A DNA stretch of 64,000 nt from Methylovorus mays. GTDB taxonomy: Bacteria > Pseudomonadota > Gammaproteobacteria > Burkholderiales > Methylophilaceae. The notes under the pieces were generated by a model. That model had not been told where the DNA came from and ran no database searches. It saw nothing but the letters and a program-made list of their open reading frames with translations. Positions 1-9,098 of the stretch are shown one piece after another. Location: NCBI RefSeq assembly GCF_020531915.1, contig NZ_JAJAVG010000008.1, forward strand, positions 186,001 through 250,000, given 5' to 3'. The number at the start of each line of letters is the position of its first letter. The stretch's first letter is position 1. Both the position numbers and the translations under genes were made by a program.

Positions 1-2707
1 TAGTACCCGCATTGAAGTGCTTCTTGCCTTGCTCACGCAGGAAGTTGCGCATCGCAATCGATACATCGCCGAAATCAATATCCACCGGGCAAGGGTTCAA
101 GCATTTATGGCACACCGTGCAGTGATCCGCCACATCATTGAACTCATCAAAGTGCTTGATCGAAATGCCACGGCGCGTCTGCTCCTCATAGAGGAAAGCC
201 TCAATCAGCAGCGAAGTACCGAGTATCTTGTTGCGTGGCGAATACAGCAAATTGGCGCGGGGCACGTGCGTGGTACATACGGGTTTGCACTTGCCGCAAC
301 GCAAGCAATCGCTGATCGAGTCGGCAATATCGCCGATTGCCGATTGCTCCATGATGATGGATTCCTGCTCCAGCAGACCAAACGATGGCGTGTAAGCGCC
401 ATCCAGACCGGAGCCTGCCATCAGCTTGCCTTTGTTGAAGCGCCCTTCCGGATCCACCTTCTGCTTGTAATCCGCAAAGGTCGAAATGGTTTTCTGATCC
501 AGGAACGCCATCTTGGTAATACCAATACCGTGCTCGCCGGAAATCACGCCATCCAGGCTTTCCGCCAGCTTCATGATGCGCGCCACGGCTTCATGCGCGG
601 CATGCATCATTTCATAGTCGTCGGAATTGACTGGAATATTGGTATGAACGTTGCCGTCGCCCGCGTGCATATGCAACGCCACGAACACGCGACCCTTGAG
701 CATCTGCTTGTGGATTTCGTCCGCCCGCTCCAGGATTTTCTGGTATTCCCGGCCGGTAAATATCTGGTGCAGCGGCTTCTTCAACTCGCGCTTCCAGGAC
801 ACGCGTACCTGATGCTCCTGCACGGCACGGAAGACGTTTTCAGTGGCAATATCCGCGTACTCGCTACCCAGAATGCTGACCGGGGCATCCAGGTTTTCCA
901 GGATAGTGCGCCAGTGGGTACGCACCTTGTCTACCAGTGCCAGCGATTGGGCACGCTTGGCCACCAGCATTTCAGGATCGGCCTGGGTATCGTCGTCTTC
1001 ATGCAAAGGCAGATCGCCTTGCAGGAAGGTTTCCAGTGCATCAGCCAGTTTGAGCTTGTTCTTGATCGACAACTCGATATTGATGCGCTCGATGCCGTCC
1101 GAGTAATCGCCCAGGCGTGGCAACGGAATCACCACATCCTCATTGATCTTGAACGCATTGGTGTGTTTGGCAATCGCCGCCGTACGACCACGATCCAGCC
1201 AGAACTTCTTGCGCGCTTCACCCGATACCGCGATAAAGCCTTCACCGCCGCGTGCATTGGCCAGACGCACGATGTGCGATGCTGCTTCACCTACGCCGTT
1301 TTCATCGTCACTGGCAATATCGGCCAGCAACACCATCTTGGGACGTTCATTGCGGGTTGCCTTGGTGGCATAGCCCACGGCCTTGAGATAACGTTCGTCC
1401 AGATGCTCCAGACCTGCCAGCAGGGTATTGGGGTGCGCGTCCAGGTAATCCTTGATCTCGACAATGGCAGGCACGCCGAGCGCCACGTGCCCGAAAAACT
1501 CCAGACAAATGGTGCGCACATGCTTGGGCATGCGATGCAGAATGAAGGTAGCCGAGGTAATCAGGCCGTCGCAGCCTTCTTTCTGTATGCCAGGCAAGCC
1601 TGAGAGGAATTTGTCCGTCACGTCCTTGCCCAGCCCGGTCTTGCGGAAACTGGGGCCAGGAATTTCCAGAATTTCCGGTTCGGCGAGCATGGTTTTGCCA
1701 TCTTCGGCAAATCGCGTAATGCGGAAACGCGCGACCGGAATGTCATGAATCTTGCCGAGGTTATGGTCCAGACGCTCCACTTCGAGCCAGTTGGCATCGG
1801 GCGTCACCATGCGCCATGAGGCGAGGTTATCCAGCGCCGTGCCCCAGAGCACGGCTTTCTTGCCACCGGCATTCATGGCGACGTTACCGCCGATACAAGA
1901 CGCATCAGCCGAGGTAGGATCGCAGGCAAATTCAAGCCCGGCGGCCGTAGCGGCCTCCATCACGCGGCGCGTCACAACGCCAGCGCCGCAATGGATGGTC
2001 GGCACCTGGCGACCTACGCCAGGCAGGGTACGCATTTCAACGGCACCCAGGGTATCCAGCTTCTCGGTATTGATCACGGCCGACAATGGTGTCAGCGGCA
2101 CAGCGCCGCCGGTATAACCAGTACCACCACCACGTGGGATGATTGTCAGGCCGAGCTCGATACAGGCGCGCACCAGCGCTGCCATTTCGTGCTCGGTGTC
2201 AGGTGTCAGCACCACAAACGGGTATTCAACACGCCAGTCGGTAGCATCGGTCACGTGCGAAACGCGTGCCAGCCCGTCAAACTGGATATTGTCCTTGCGC
2301 GTGATCTTGCCCAGTCGGGACAAGGCTTTTTTACGCAGACTTTCAGTTTGCTTGAAATCCTGCTCAAACACATCCACCGCTTTGCGCGCCGCGGCAATCA
2401 GGCGCAACACCAGGGGGTTGCCCTGACTACGCTCGTCAATGGCCTTGATACGGTGATGCAATGCGCTGATCAGGGCTTGGCGACGTTTTTTGTTCGCAAG
2501 CAGATCATCCTGCAGGTAAGGATTGCGGGAAACAACCCAGAGGTCGCCCAGCACCTCAAACAGCATGCGTGCAGAGCGGCCGGTTTTCCGTTCGCCGCGC
2601 AATTCATTGAGAACGTTCCAGATATCTTCACCGAGGAATCTGATAACGATTTCGCGGTCTGAAAACGAGGTGTAGTTATACGGGATTTCGCGTAAGCGGG
2701 AGGTCAT
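1..2707 (-). CDS. FAD/FMN-binding oxidoreductase with C-terminal Fe-S domain (DUF3683 type), 3' end outside window
   Basis: Large flavin oxidoreductase related to glycolate oxidase GlcD and D-lactate dehydrogenase; such enzymes oxidise 2-hydroxy acids and pass electrons on through Fe-S clusters. Reading from the ATG at 2707 gives about 902 residues before the window edge. A DUF3683-like N-terminus ([20 protein letters not shown]) is followed by a PCMH-type FAD domain with [11 protein letters not shown] at residues 191-201 and a FAD-oxidase C-terminal domain ([18 protein letters not shown]). Two ferredoxin-like cysteine clusters follow near residues 800 ([11 protein letters not shown]) and 865 (CHKCLNPCP). 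Beta-proteobacterial relatives run to roughly 1,300 residues, so about a third is missing to the left. The exact substrate cannot be told from the sequence. The long plus-strand reading frame opposite it is a shadow. Confidence 0.88.
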   Translation of the reverse strand, partial: MTSRLREIPYNYTSFSDREIVIRFLGEDIWNVLNELRGERKTGRSARMLFEVLGDLWVVSRNPYLQDDLLANKKRRQALISALHHRIKAIDERSQGNPLVLRLIAAARKAVDVFEQDFKQTESLRKKALSRLGKITRKDNIQFDGLARVSHVTDATDWRVEYPFVVLTPDTEHEMAALVRACIELGLTIIPRGGGTGYTGGAVPLTPLSAVINTEKLDTLGAVEMRTLPGVGRQVPTIHCGAGVVTRRVMEAATAAGLEFACDPTSADASCIGGNVAMNAGGKKAVLWGTALDNLASWRMVTPDANWLEVERLDHNLGKIHDIPVARFRITRFAEDGKTMLAEPEILEIPGPSFRKTGLGKDVTDKFLSGLPGIQKEGCDGLITSATFILHRMPKHVRTICLEFFGHVALGVPAIVEIKDYLDAHPNTLLAGLEHLDERYLKAVGYATKATRNERPKMVLLADIASDDENGVGEAASHIVRLANARGGEGFIAVSGEARKKFWLDRGRTAAIAKHTNAFKINEDVVIPLPRLGDYSDGIERINIELSIKNKLKLADALETFLQGDLPLHEDDDTQADPEMLVAKRAQSLALVDKVRTHWRTILENLDAPVSILGSEYADIATENVFRAVQEHQVRVSWKRELKKPLHQIFTGREYQKILERADEIHKQMLKGRVFVALHMHAGDGNVHTNIPVNSDDYEMMHAAHEAVARIMKLAESLDGVISGEHGIGITKMAFLDQKTISTFADYKQKVDPEGRFNKGKLMAGSGLDGAYTPSFGLLEQESIIMEQSAIGDIADSISDCLRCGKCKPVCTTHVPRANLLYSPRNKILGTSLLIEAFLYEEQTRRGISIKHFDEFNDVADHCTVCHKCLNPCPVDIDFGDVSIAMRNFLREQGKKHFNAGT

Positions 2708-2906
2708 GAATTTGGAAGGTAACCAAAAGTGCAATTATACCATGGGCAACATTGCAGTTTATTAGCAGACTGAATTTGTCAGGTATTAAGCCTATGCGTG
2801 ATGCAAAATTCATACAGTCGTCCATTTCCCGGCGCAGATTCCTGATGACAAGCCCCAGCAAACCCACGACAATAACGCGTGCATCGCAGATCGCTCATAC
2901 TTAAAG

Positions 2907-3422
2907 ATGAAATCCTTATTTAACTCCCCTCGCAAACTGCTGTTTCCACTGCTGCTAGTCCTGCTGCTGGGCTTTCTTGCCTACACGCTGGCCAGCAAGC
3001 CCACTGCGCCGAATATCAGCTTTACTACCCTGGATGGGAAGACCACCAGCATGCAGGATCTGCGCGGCAAAGTAGTTCTGGTCAATTTCTGGGCAACGGA
3101 TTGCCCCGGCTGTATTGCCGAAATGCCGGCACTGATCCAGACATGGCATCAATACCATGAGCGTGGCTTTGAGGTCGTGGCGATCGCTATGCCCTATGAT
3201 CCCATCGATCAGGTTAAAAATTACACCGCCAAAAACGCCCTGCCTTTCAAGGTCACCCATGACGACACCGGTGACATGAGCATGCAATTCAATGAAGTGC
3301 GCGTCACGCCCACCACTTTCGTGCTGGACAAGGACGGCAAAATCATCCGCAAAGCCATAGGCGAGCTTGATTTCAAATCCCTGCATGAGCTGCTGGATCA
3401 ACAACTGGGCATAAAAGGCTAG
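2907..3422 (+). CDS. TlpA-like membrane-anchored thioredoxin
   Basis: Predicted periplasmic thiol-disulfide oxidoreductase of the TlpA/ResA/AhpC-TSA class, 171 residues. A hydrophobic N-terminal anchor (residues 12-28) precedes a thioredoxin fold with the redox motif CPGC at 66-69 (context FWATDCPGC) and the cis-proline stretch VTPTTFVLD. CPGC is less common than CPPC or CGPC in this family. The gene is followed after 2 bp by hemJ and then by another 2-bp gap to an unknown membrane protein, so the three look like one operon. A role in thiol or haem-related maturation is plausible from the context but is not shown. Confidence 0.88.
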   Translation: MKSLFNSPRKLLFPLLLVLLLGFLAYTLASKPTAPNISFTTLDGKTTSMQDLRGKVVLVNFWATDCPGCIAEMPALIQTWHQYHERGFEVVAIAMPYDPIDQVKNYTAKNALPFKVTHDDTGDMSMQFNEVRVTPTTFVLDKDGKIIRKAIGELDFKSLHELLDQQLGIKG

Positions 3423-3424
3423 CC

Positions 3425-3838
3425 ATGCTCTGGATCAAGGCGTGGCACATCATTTTCATGGTGACCTGGTTCGCAGGGCTGTTTTATTTGCCACGGCTCT
3501 TCGTTTATCACGCCATGTCCAGCGATGAGGCCAGCAACGTCCGTTTCAAAATCATGGAGCGCAAGCTGTTTTACGGCATCATGACCCCCGGCGCGGTGCT
3601 GACTATTGCCTTTGGGCTGTGGCTCTGGCTGGGCTATGGATTCAGTGGCGGCTGGTTGCATGCCAAGGTCTCGCTGGTGGTATTGCTGGTGCTCTATCAC
3701 CTGTATTGCGGCAAGCTCGTGCGTGACTTCGCCCACGACCGCAATCAGCATGGCCATGTGTTTTACCGCTGGCTTAACGAAGCTCCGGTGCTGGCGTTGA
3801 TCGCCATTATTATCCTGGTTGAGGTGAAACCCTTCTAG
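3425..3838 (+). CDS. hemJ: Protoporphyrinogen IX oxidase HemJ (CopD-like membrane protein)
   Basis: HemJ oxidises protoporphyrinogen IX to protoporphyrin IX in the inner membrane and is the usual penultimate haem enzyme in bacteria lacking HemG/HemY. The 137-residue length matches the family (about 140). Visible signatures are the N-terminal KAWHIIFMVTWFAGLFYLPR with its conserved histidine, the RLFVYH stretch, MERKLFYGIMTPGAVLT and a late RWLNEAPVL segment, spread over four predicted membrane helices. It starts 2 bp after the TlpA-like gene and ends 2 bp before an unknown gene. Confidence 0.9.
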   Translation: MLWIKAWHIIFMVTWFAGLFYLPRLFVYHAMSSDEASNVRFKIMERKLFYGIMTPGAVLTIAFGLWLWLGYGFSGGWLHAKVSLVVLLVLYHLYCGKLVRDFAHDRNQHGHVFYRWLNEAPVLALIAIIILVEVKPF

Positions 3839-3840
3839 CC

Positions 3841-4599
3841 ATGCCAGTCCATCCATTACTCACCTCTGAGTTGCTGATCGCCAGGATACAAAAATCCTCA
3901 AGCGCCCCTGGCCAGCGCCTGCTGAATGCGTTTGATCTTCTGGCAGAAGCCGCCAGCAATCCGTCAATGCTGCCAGGCGAAGCAGACATTGCCGCGGATA
4001 GCGCCATGCTGCGTTTCATGCAAACCCAGACGCAAGCCATGGCGATAGAGATGCCAGACCTGCTGGCACAGCAACTTTACTTCATGATGCAGCAAGCGCT
4101 TGAGACTGAACTGGCCTCACCCGCTTCACGCGCTCTCCACCATGCCCGTATTGCAGCCGACGCCATGCTGCAAGCCCAGACACCTGAGCAAAAACCTGCG
4201 ACCAAGGTGTTAGCTTATGCGATAGCGGCAGGCGTGTTTACCTTGCTGGGCAGCAGCAGCATTGCCTTGCAGAGTGAATTTCAGCCCTCAGGGCCATTTA
4301 TCGTCGCGGCCCTGAATGCCTCGGCAAAACCCGCCGAGCCTCGCATGGCACCGGATTTCTCCGTCGCCAATCCGGCACGCACGGCCGCCATGTACGCCAA
4401 AATTGAGCAGATGCGTACCGGAAGCTGTGACTACCCGCAAGCACTTGTGCTTCCCGAATCGGAACGTGGGATTTACATCGAATATGTCGTCAACGGCAAA
4501 GTATCGACCAAGGTCAGCGATCAGGATGTCGTCAACAAACTGTTGCAGCAAGTCAGCTGTAACTACACGCCGATGTTGATGAAAAACTCAACGAGTTAG
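3841..4599 (+). CDS. Bitopic membrane protein of unknown function
   Basis: 252 residues; I do not recognise a family. Residues 1-115 form a soluble, Ala/Met/Gln-rich, mainly helical domain. A single membrane segment lies at about 122-142 (VLAYAIAAGVFTLLGSSSIA). The C-terminal part would then be periplasmic and carries two cysteines (GSCDYP and VSCNYT) that could form a disulfide. The ATG directly follows the hemJ stop with a 2-bp gap, and a hairpin terminator lies just downstream, so it is the last gene of the TlpA-hemJ operon. The possible disulfide and the TlpA neighbour fit together, but this is inference. Confidence 0.7.
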   Translation: MPVHPLLTSELLIARIQKSSSAPGQRLLNAFDLLAEAASNPSMLPGEADIAADSAMLRFMQTQTQAMAIEMPDLLAQQLYFMMQQALETELASPASRALHHARIAADAMLQAQTPEQKPATKVLAYAIAAGVFTLLGSSSIALQSEFQPSGPFIVAALNASAKPAEPRMAPDFSVANPARTAAMYAKIEQMRTGSCDYPQALVLPESERGIYIEYVVNGKVSTKVSDQDVVNKLLQQVSCNYTPMLMKNSTS

Positions 4600-4607
4600 G
4601 GACAAAT

Positions 4608-4635
4608 AATAAAGCCGGCCATCGCCGGCTTTATG
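4608..4635. terminator. Bidirectional hairpin terminator
   Basis: A perfect 9-bp stem, AAAGCCGGC, loop CATC, GCCGGCTTT, lies between two convergent genes (the unknown membrane protein and the SRPBCC gene). A/T tracts flank it on both sides, so it can serve both directions. Confidence 0.8.
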
Positions 4636-4652
4636 ACGTATGGCGTGCGGTA

Positions 4653-5177
4653 TTACTTCTCGGACAGTGCTTTAAGATTTTGCAGGCCACTTTGATAAAT
4701 GGAAGTCACGGTGTCACGCGCAGTTTTGTCATCCTCCCCGGCTTTGGGTTCATGCGCTGGATCCTTGCGCTTGAACATGCTCTTCCAGGTCACTTTGGTT
4801 TTGCCTTCGCCCACGGCCTGCACTTGCAGCGTGGAGTCATATTCACGTAGCGGCAACACGCTTTCCGTGATGGTGTACTTCAACACATGATTCGCATCAT
4901 CAAATTCAGTCAGCGTTTCGTGAATAGTACCGCCATCTTTCAGCACCAAGACACGCTGGGCACCCGCAGCATTGGCAGCACCACTGGATAGCGTAGTTTT
5001 TGCCACAGCGGGGTGCCAGGACATATCGGCGAAGTTTCCGGCATGTGCCCAAACCTTGTCAGCAGGGGCATTAATTTCGATGGTTTCACGAATTCGCAGG
5101 GTTTCATCAATCGCCGCGATTGATACCACCGGTAAAGCAAAAGCAGCCAGAACTAAAGCACTTTTAAGTGTACGCAT
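4653..5177 (-). CDS. Secreted SRPBCC (START/Bet v1-like) family protein
   Basis: 174 residues. A signal peptide (MRTLKSALVLAAFALPVVSIAA) is followed by a SRPBCC fold of the polyketide cyclase/dehydrase group: ETIEINAPADKVWAHAGNFADMSWHPAV near the N-terminus, then alternating strands and a long C-terminal helix. These proteins usually bind a hydrophobic ligand; no catalytic residues can be named. I chose the ATG at 5177 because GAGG lies 7 bp upstream and the signal peptide starts there; a longer in-frame reading to 5225 adds 16 unlikely residues. It is transcribed divergently from a TetR gene with a palindromic operator between them, so it is a candidate target of that regulator. Confidence 0.82.
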   Translation of the reverse strand: MRTLKSALVLAAFALPVVSIAAIDETLRIRETIEINAPADKVWAHAGNFADMSWHPAVAKTTLSSGAANAAGAQRVLVLKDGGTIHETLTEFDDANHVLKYTITESVLPLREYDSTLQVQAVGEGKTKVTWKSMFKRKDPAHEPKAGEDDKTARDTVTSIYQSGLQNLKALSEK

Positions 5178-5300
5178 ACATACCTCGGTTAATAAATGAA
5201 AATGACCGCATGACTTACGGCGCAAGGACTGTACATGACTTTTTCGCCTGGCGCCTGTGAAAAAATCCCGTTCTTATGAATGAATAAGGGCGCTGCATAA

Positions 5301-5322
5301 AAATATACAGATTTGTATATTT
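5301..5322. promoter_or_regulatory. Palindromic operator candidate for the TetR-like regulator
   Basis: Perfect inverted repeat AAATATACA-GATT-TGTATATTT, 22 bp, located 50 bp upstream of the TetR-like start and about 125 bp upstream of the divergent SRPBCC gene. Size, symmetry and position fit a TetR dimer site. Binding is inferred. Confidence 0.6.
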
Positions 5323-5371
5323 ATTGAATGCTTTACGATAGAATTTAATCATCATCAGGAAACACCAAACC

Positions 5372-5935
5372 ATGTCTCCATTACGGGCAAAAATACTTAG
5401 TGTGGCCACCGATCTGTTCCAGACACGGGGCATCAACTCTACCGGCGTCGATACCATCGTCGCCGTCGCCGGCACTACCAAAATGACCTTGTACAAATAC
5501 TTCCACAGCAAGGAAGACTTGATTCTGGAAGTGTTGCAGCAAGGCCATCAGGACTTTCAATCCTGGTTACAACAAAAGTTTGAAACCAATACCAAAAAGC
5601 CCGCTGAAAAACTGCAGAAGCTGTTCGATTTTATTGAAGAGTGGGTGACCTCACCTGACTTCCGCGGCATGGCGTTTCTCAAAGCATCTGCCGAATTCCC
5701 CAACGAAGAAAATCCGGTGCACCGCCTTTCAGCCGAGCAATCGCGACAGTTTCGACAATATCTGGCCTCACTTGCCACCGAAGCGGGCATTCAGGATACC
5801 GAAGGTCTGGCCTTGCAACTTTCTCTGCTGATTGAAGGCGCCATGCAGGCCGAACAGATGAAACGGGGATCAGGCGCGGTGAAATATGCCAAGAAAGCCG
5901 CCAAAGTGTTGATCGATAACGCCCTTAAATCCTGA
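5372..5935 (+). CDS. TetR/AcrR family transcriptional regulator
   Basis: 187 residues. The N-terminal DNA-binding domain is typical: KILSVATDLFQTRGINSTGVDTIV then GTTKMTLYKYFHSKEDLILEVL at residues 6-52. The C-terminal part is a helical ligand/dimer domain of the TetR_C type. It probably represses itself and/or the divergent SRPBCC gene through the palindrome in the shared 194-bp intergenic region. No ligand can be predicted. Confidence 0.9.
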   Translation: MSPLRAKILSVATDLFQTRGINSTGVDTIVAVAGTTKMTLYKYFHSKEDLILEVLQQGHQDFQSWLQQKFETNTKKPAEKLQKLFDFIEEWVTSPDFRGMAFLKASAEFPNEENPVHRLSAEQSRQFRQYLASLATEAGIQDTEGLALQLSLLIEGAMQAEQMKRGSGAVKYAKKAAKVLIDNALKS

Positions 5936-6009
5936 TATAGACACTCAGCGCACTTGCCCGGCGAGCCGCTACTCGCTGATAATGTGGCTTTTCCTTCTTA
6001 GCCCACATA

Positions 6010-6951
6010 ATGAAAACTCTGATCTGCGGCTCAATGGCTTACGACACCATCATGGTGTTTGGGGACAGTTTCAAAAATCACATCCTGCCTGAAAAAATTC
6101 ACCTGCTGAACGTTTGCTTTTTTGTACCGGAAATGCGGCGTGAATTTGGCGGAACCGCTGGCAACATTGCCTACAATCTGCAACTGCTGGGCGGCGCCCC
6201 TTTGATCATGGCGACCGTCGGCGAAGATTTTCAGCCATATAACAAATGGCTGGACAAGCAGTCACTGGATAGCGCGCATATCAAGGTGATTCCCGACACC
6301 TTCACCGCTCAGGCCTTCATCACTACCGATCAGGATGACAATCAGATCACGGCTTTCCACCCGGGCGCCATGAGCGCAGCGCACAGCAACAGCGTGCACG
6401 ATGCCAAAGATGTCAGCCTCACCATTATTGCGCCTGATGGCCGCGATGCCATGTTCCTTCATGCCAAAGAATGCAGCGATGCGGGCATCCCTTTCCTGTT
6501 TGATCCCGGCCAGGGCCTGCCCATGTTCAACGGTGAAGAACTGCTGCATTTCATTGAGCTGGCGGACTATGTAGCCGTCAACGACTACGAGGCGCAACTT
6601 CTGCAGGAAAAAACCGGTCTTACTCTTGATACCATTGCTGACAAGGTACATGCCTTGATCGTAACCCTGGGGAGCGAAGGGTCGCACATTTACACGGAAG
6701 GTAAACGCCTGCACATTCCATGCGTTGAAGCTTCAGCTGTGACCGATCCCACCGGGTGTGGCGATGCCTACCGTGCCGGCTTGCTTTACGGCATCAGCCA
6801 AGGCTGGGACTGGCAACAGAGCGGGCAGCTGGCGTCGGTGATGGGGGCGATTAAAATTGCCCATCGCGGTGCACAAAACCATCAACCAAGCCGCGAAGAA
6901 ATCGCAGAGAAGTACCAACAGGCATTTGGCAGCTCAATCAATCTGGGTTAA
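6010..6951 (+). CDS. PfkB-family sugar/nucleoside kinase (adenosine kinase-like)
   Basis: 313 residues, ribokinase fold. The first PfkB signature is seen as EFGGTAGNIAYNLQLLGG and the second as DPTGCGDAYRAGLLYG near residue 250, holding the catalytic Asp of the GxGD anion hole (here GCGD instead of the common GAGD). The closest type by sequence is the bacterial adenosine kinase-like carbohydrate kinase group; the phosphate acceptor cannot be read from sequence. It starts 74 bp after the TetR gene and is followed after 11 bp by a lipoprotein gene. Confidence 0.85.
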   Translation: MKTLICGSMAYDTIMVFGDSFKNHILPEKIHLLNVCFFVPEMRREFGGTAGNIAYNLQLLGGAPLIMATVGEDFQPYNKWLDKQSLDSAHIKVIPDTFTAQAFITTDQDDNQITAFHPGAMSAAHSNSVHDAKDVSLTIIAPDGRDAMFLHAKECSDAGIPFLFDPGQGLPMFNGEELLHFIELADYVAVNDYEAQLLQEKTGLTLDTIADKVHALIVTLGSEGSHIYTEGKRLHIPCVEASAVTDPTGCGDAYRAGLLYGISQGWDWQQSGQLASVMGAIKIAHRGAQNHQPSREEIAEKYQQAFGSSINLG

Positions 6952-6962
6952 AGGAGTCACAA

Positions 6963-7415
6963 GTGAATACAGTGAAATTAGTGGGTATTGCCGTCATGCT
7001 GGCCATGCTGGGGGCATGCGCCAGTTCAAACTCAGGCAGCGTGTATAGCCGGGATGAAGCCCGCAAGGTACAAACGGTCAAGATGGGTGTGGTGGAAAGT
7101 GTACGCACCGTCAAACTGGAAGGCACCAAATCGCCAGTAGGCACCGCTGGAGGCGCCGTTGTCGGCGGTGTAGCAGGTAGCACGCTGGGCGGCGGCAAAG
7201 GCCAGGCAATTGCAACGGTACTGGGAGCGATTGTAGGTGGCCTGGCAGGTTCTGCGGCTGAAGAAGGCCTCACCCGCAAGGATGGTCTTGAAATCACCGT
7301 CAAGCTGGATAGCGGCACCATGATCGCTGTCGTGCAGGAAGCGGATGATCAGTTCCAGCCTGGCGAACGCGTGCGTATCCTGGAAAGTGGCGGCACCACC
7401 CGCGTCAGCCACTAA
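6963..7415 (+). CDS. Outer-membrane lipoprotein with glycine-zipper 2TM domain (SlyB/PcP-like)
   Basis: 150 residues starting at GTG with AAGGAG 6-7 bp upstream. A lipobox (MLGAC, Cys near residue 19) marks it as a lipoprotein. The middle holds a glycine zipper of the 2TM type (GTAGGAVVGGVAGSTLGGGKG then AIVGGLAGSAAEE), followed by a small beta-rich tail (VKLDSGTMIAVVQEADDQFQPGERVRIL). SlyB-like proteins are abundant envelope lipoproteins often tied to divalent-cation or stress responses. A strong terminator follows directly. Confidence 0.85.
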   Translation: MNTVKLVGIAVMLAMLGACASSNSGSVYSRDEARKVQTVKMGVVESVRTVKLEGTKSPVGTAGGAVVGGVAGSTLGGGKGQAIATVLGAIVGGLAGSAAEEGLTRKDGLEITVKLDSGTMIAVVQEADDQFQPGERVRILESGGTTRVSH

Positions 7416-7437
7416 GCAGATATCATCTGCATACGAT

Positions 7438-7468
7438 AAAACCCGGCAAGAGATTGCCGGGTTTTATT
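7438..7468 (+). terminator. Rho-independent terminator
   Basis: AAAACCCGGCAA, loop GAGA, TTGCCGGGTTTT followed by a T-rich run, 20 bp after the lipoprotein stop. Confidence 0.88.
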
Positions 7469-7589
7469 TTGTCTGCTGTTTGCGATCACATGCCTTCTTC
7501 GATTCATGCAAGCTTCAAATGGCCGTCACCGTTCCGTCATAAAAGATTCGTAAATTCTCTCCTATCTTAAATCAGCAGGAGAGATTCAA

Positions 7590-8339
7590 TTGCTAGAAAA
7601 GCATGTCTCAACCGGCTTGCACAGCGAGCCCAGCCATCTGCACGTGACTCTGGCGCGCAATCCATCCGAAATTGCCGAAGCACAACGCTTGCGCTACAAG
7701 GTATTTGCTGAAGAAATGGGCGCCCGCATCAACGGGCAGGACGGTCTGGACCGGGATGGCTTCGATGCCTTTTGCGATCACTTGCTGGTGCGTGAAACCC
7801 GTAGTGGCGAAGTCGTTGGCACCTACCGCATATTGAACCCGACCATGGCCGCTGAAGCCGGTGGTTATTATTCTGCGGGCGAGTTTGACTTGAGCCGCCT
7901 GCAACATTTGTTTGATCGCACCGTGGAAGTGGGCCGTGCCTGCGTACACCCTGACTACCGCATGGGCGGCACCATTACGCTGTTATGGGCAGGCCTGGCC
8001 AAATACATGCAAACGCACCGCTACGAATACATGATAGGCTGCGGCAGCGTTGGCATGGCGGATGGCGGCCACATGGCAGCCAGCCTCTATACACAACTGG
8101 CGCAGGATCACCTCAGCCCGGTGGAATATCGTGTATTTCCGCGCTGCCCATTGCCAATGAACGCACTGCAGACTTCGCTCGATGTCAATTGCCCACCCCT
8201 GATCAAAGGCTATCTGCGCCTGGGCGCTTACATCTGCGGCGAGCCAGCATGGGATCCAGATTTCAATACCGCAGACATGCTGGTCATGTTACCTTTGTCG
8301 CGTATCAACAAGCGCTATGCGGCTCACTTCTTCAAATAA
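7590..8339 (+). CDS. olsB: L-ornithine N(alpha)-acyltransferase (OlsB-like, hemolysin-type GNAT)
   Basis: 249 residues. OlsB uses 3-hydroxyacyl-ACP to acylate ornithine, giving lyso-ornithine lipid, at the cytoplasmic face of the membrane. The GNAT-like core is visible as LARNPSEIAEAQRLRYKVFAEEMGA, the VVGTYRIL strand, EVGRACVHPDYR and GCGSVGMADGG. Translation starts at TTG (AGGAG about 8 bp upstream); no ATG lies near. The stop is followed at once by the start of a PlsC-like acyltransferase, the usual OlsBA arrangement. Proteins of this family that make other N-acyl amino acids exist, so the ornithine assignment leans on the olsA neighbour. Confidence 0.8.
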   Translation: MLEKHVSTGLHSEPSHLHVTLARNPSEIAEAQRLRYKVFAEEMGARINGQDGLDRDGFDAFCDHLLVRETRSGEVVGTYRILNPTMAAEAGGYYSAGEFDLSRLQHLFDRTVEVGRACVHPDYRMGGTITLLWAGLAKYMQTHRYEYMIGCGSVGMADGGHMAASLYTQLAQDHLSPVEYRVFPRCPLPMNALQTSLDVNCPPLIKGYLRLGAYICGEPAWDPDFNTADMLVMLPLSRINKRYAAHFFK

Positions 8340-9098
8340 TTGGAAAAACCAAGCTCCCCTATCACCCGCATTTTTCGGGTAATCCGTATCGTCCTGCACA
8401 TGCTCAATGGCATGCTGATCGCCACCCTGCTGTTGCCGCGCCTCAGTGCGCGGCAACGCGACCGGGTGATCAGCCGCTGGGCACGTGGCTTGATGCAGGT
8501 CATGAACATCCGTGTGGTGGTAAAAGGATCGCCACCACATCCAGACATCGCCTCGGCCATGCTGGTCGGCAACCATGTTTCCTGGGTCGATATCCACGCG
8601 CTGAACAGCGTGCGCACGGTACGTTTTATCGCGAAATCCGAAGTACGGGACTGGCCGGTATTTGGCTGGTTTGCGCGCAAGGTGAATACATTCTTCATCG
8701 ACCGCCAGCGCAAGCAGGATACATCGCGCATGGTGGCTGAAGCGGTGAGCAGCCTGCAGGCCGGCGATTGCCTTTGTTATTTCCCCGAAGGCACGACGAC
8801 GGATGGCACGGAGCTGAAACCCTTCAAGGGCAGCCTGATGCAAGCCGCGATTGATGCAGATAGCATGGTGTGGCCTGTGGCGATTCGCTATCCGCGGGAG
8901 GATGGCAGTGCAAATACCGAGATGGCGTATTGGGGAGACATCACGCTGATGCAGTCGATTGCCAAGGTGCTGGCATGCCGTAAACCCATCGTGGAACTCG
9001 ACTTTGCGCCGCCCATCAGCCCCGCAGGGCATGACAGGCGCAGCCTGACGCTACAGGCCAGGCAGGCGATTGCCAGCCGGCTTGATCTTGCGGGGTGA
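8340..9098 (+). CDS. olsA: Lyso-ornithine lipid O-acyltransferase / PlsC-type acyltransferase (OlsA-like)
   Basis: 252 residues, 1-acylglycerol-3-phosphate acyltransferase fold. Motif I is NHVSWVD at residues 78-84 (HX4D), motif III FPEGTTTDG from 148, and a hydrophobic segment precedes motif I. Next to olsB it most likely adds the second acyl chain to make ornithine lipid. Start TTG at 8340 abuts the olsB stop, so translation is probably coupled; an ATG at 8400 would remove 20 residues and is less likely. The last 48 bp overlap the end of the convergent apaH. Confidence 0.8.
   Translation: MEKPSSPITRIFRVIRIVLHMLNGMLIATLLLPRLSARQRDRVISRWARGLMQVMNIRVVVKGSPPHPDIASAMLVGNHVSWVDIHALNSVRTVRFIAKSEVRDWPVFGWFARKVNTFFIDRQRKQDTSRMVAEAVSSLQAGDCLCYFPEGTTTDGTELKPFKGSLMQAAIDADSMVWPVAIRYPREDGSANTEMAYWGDITLMQSIAKVLACRKPIVELDFAPPISPAGHDRRSLTLQARQAIASRLDLAG

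Noticed and set aside
17-1603. Long plus-strand reading frame of 528 codons
   Set aside because: Opposite strand of the flavin oxidoreductase; no family features, His/Gln-rich shadow.
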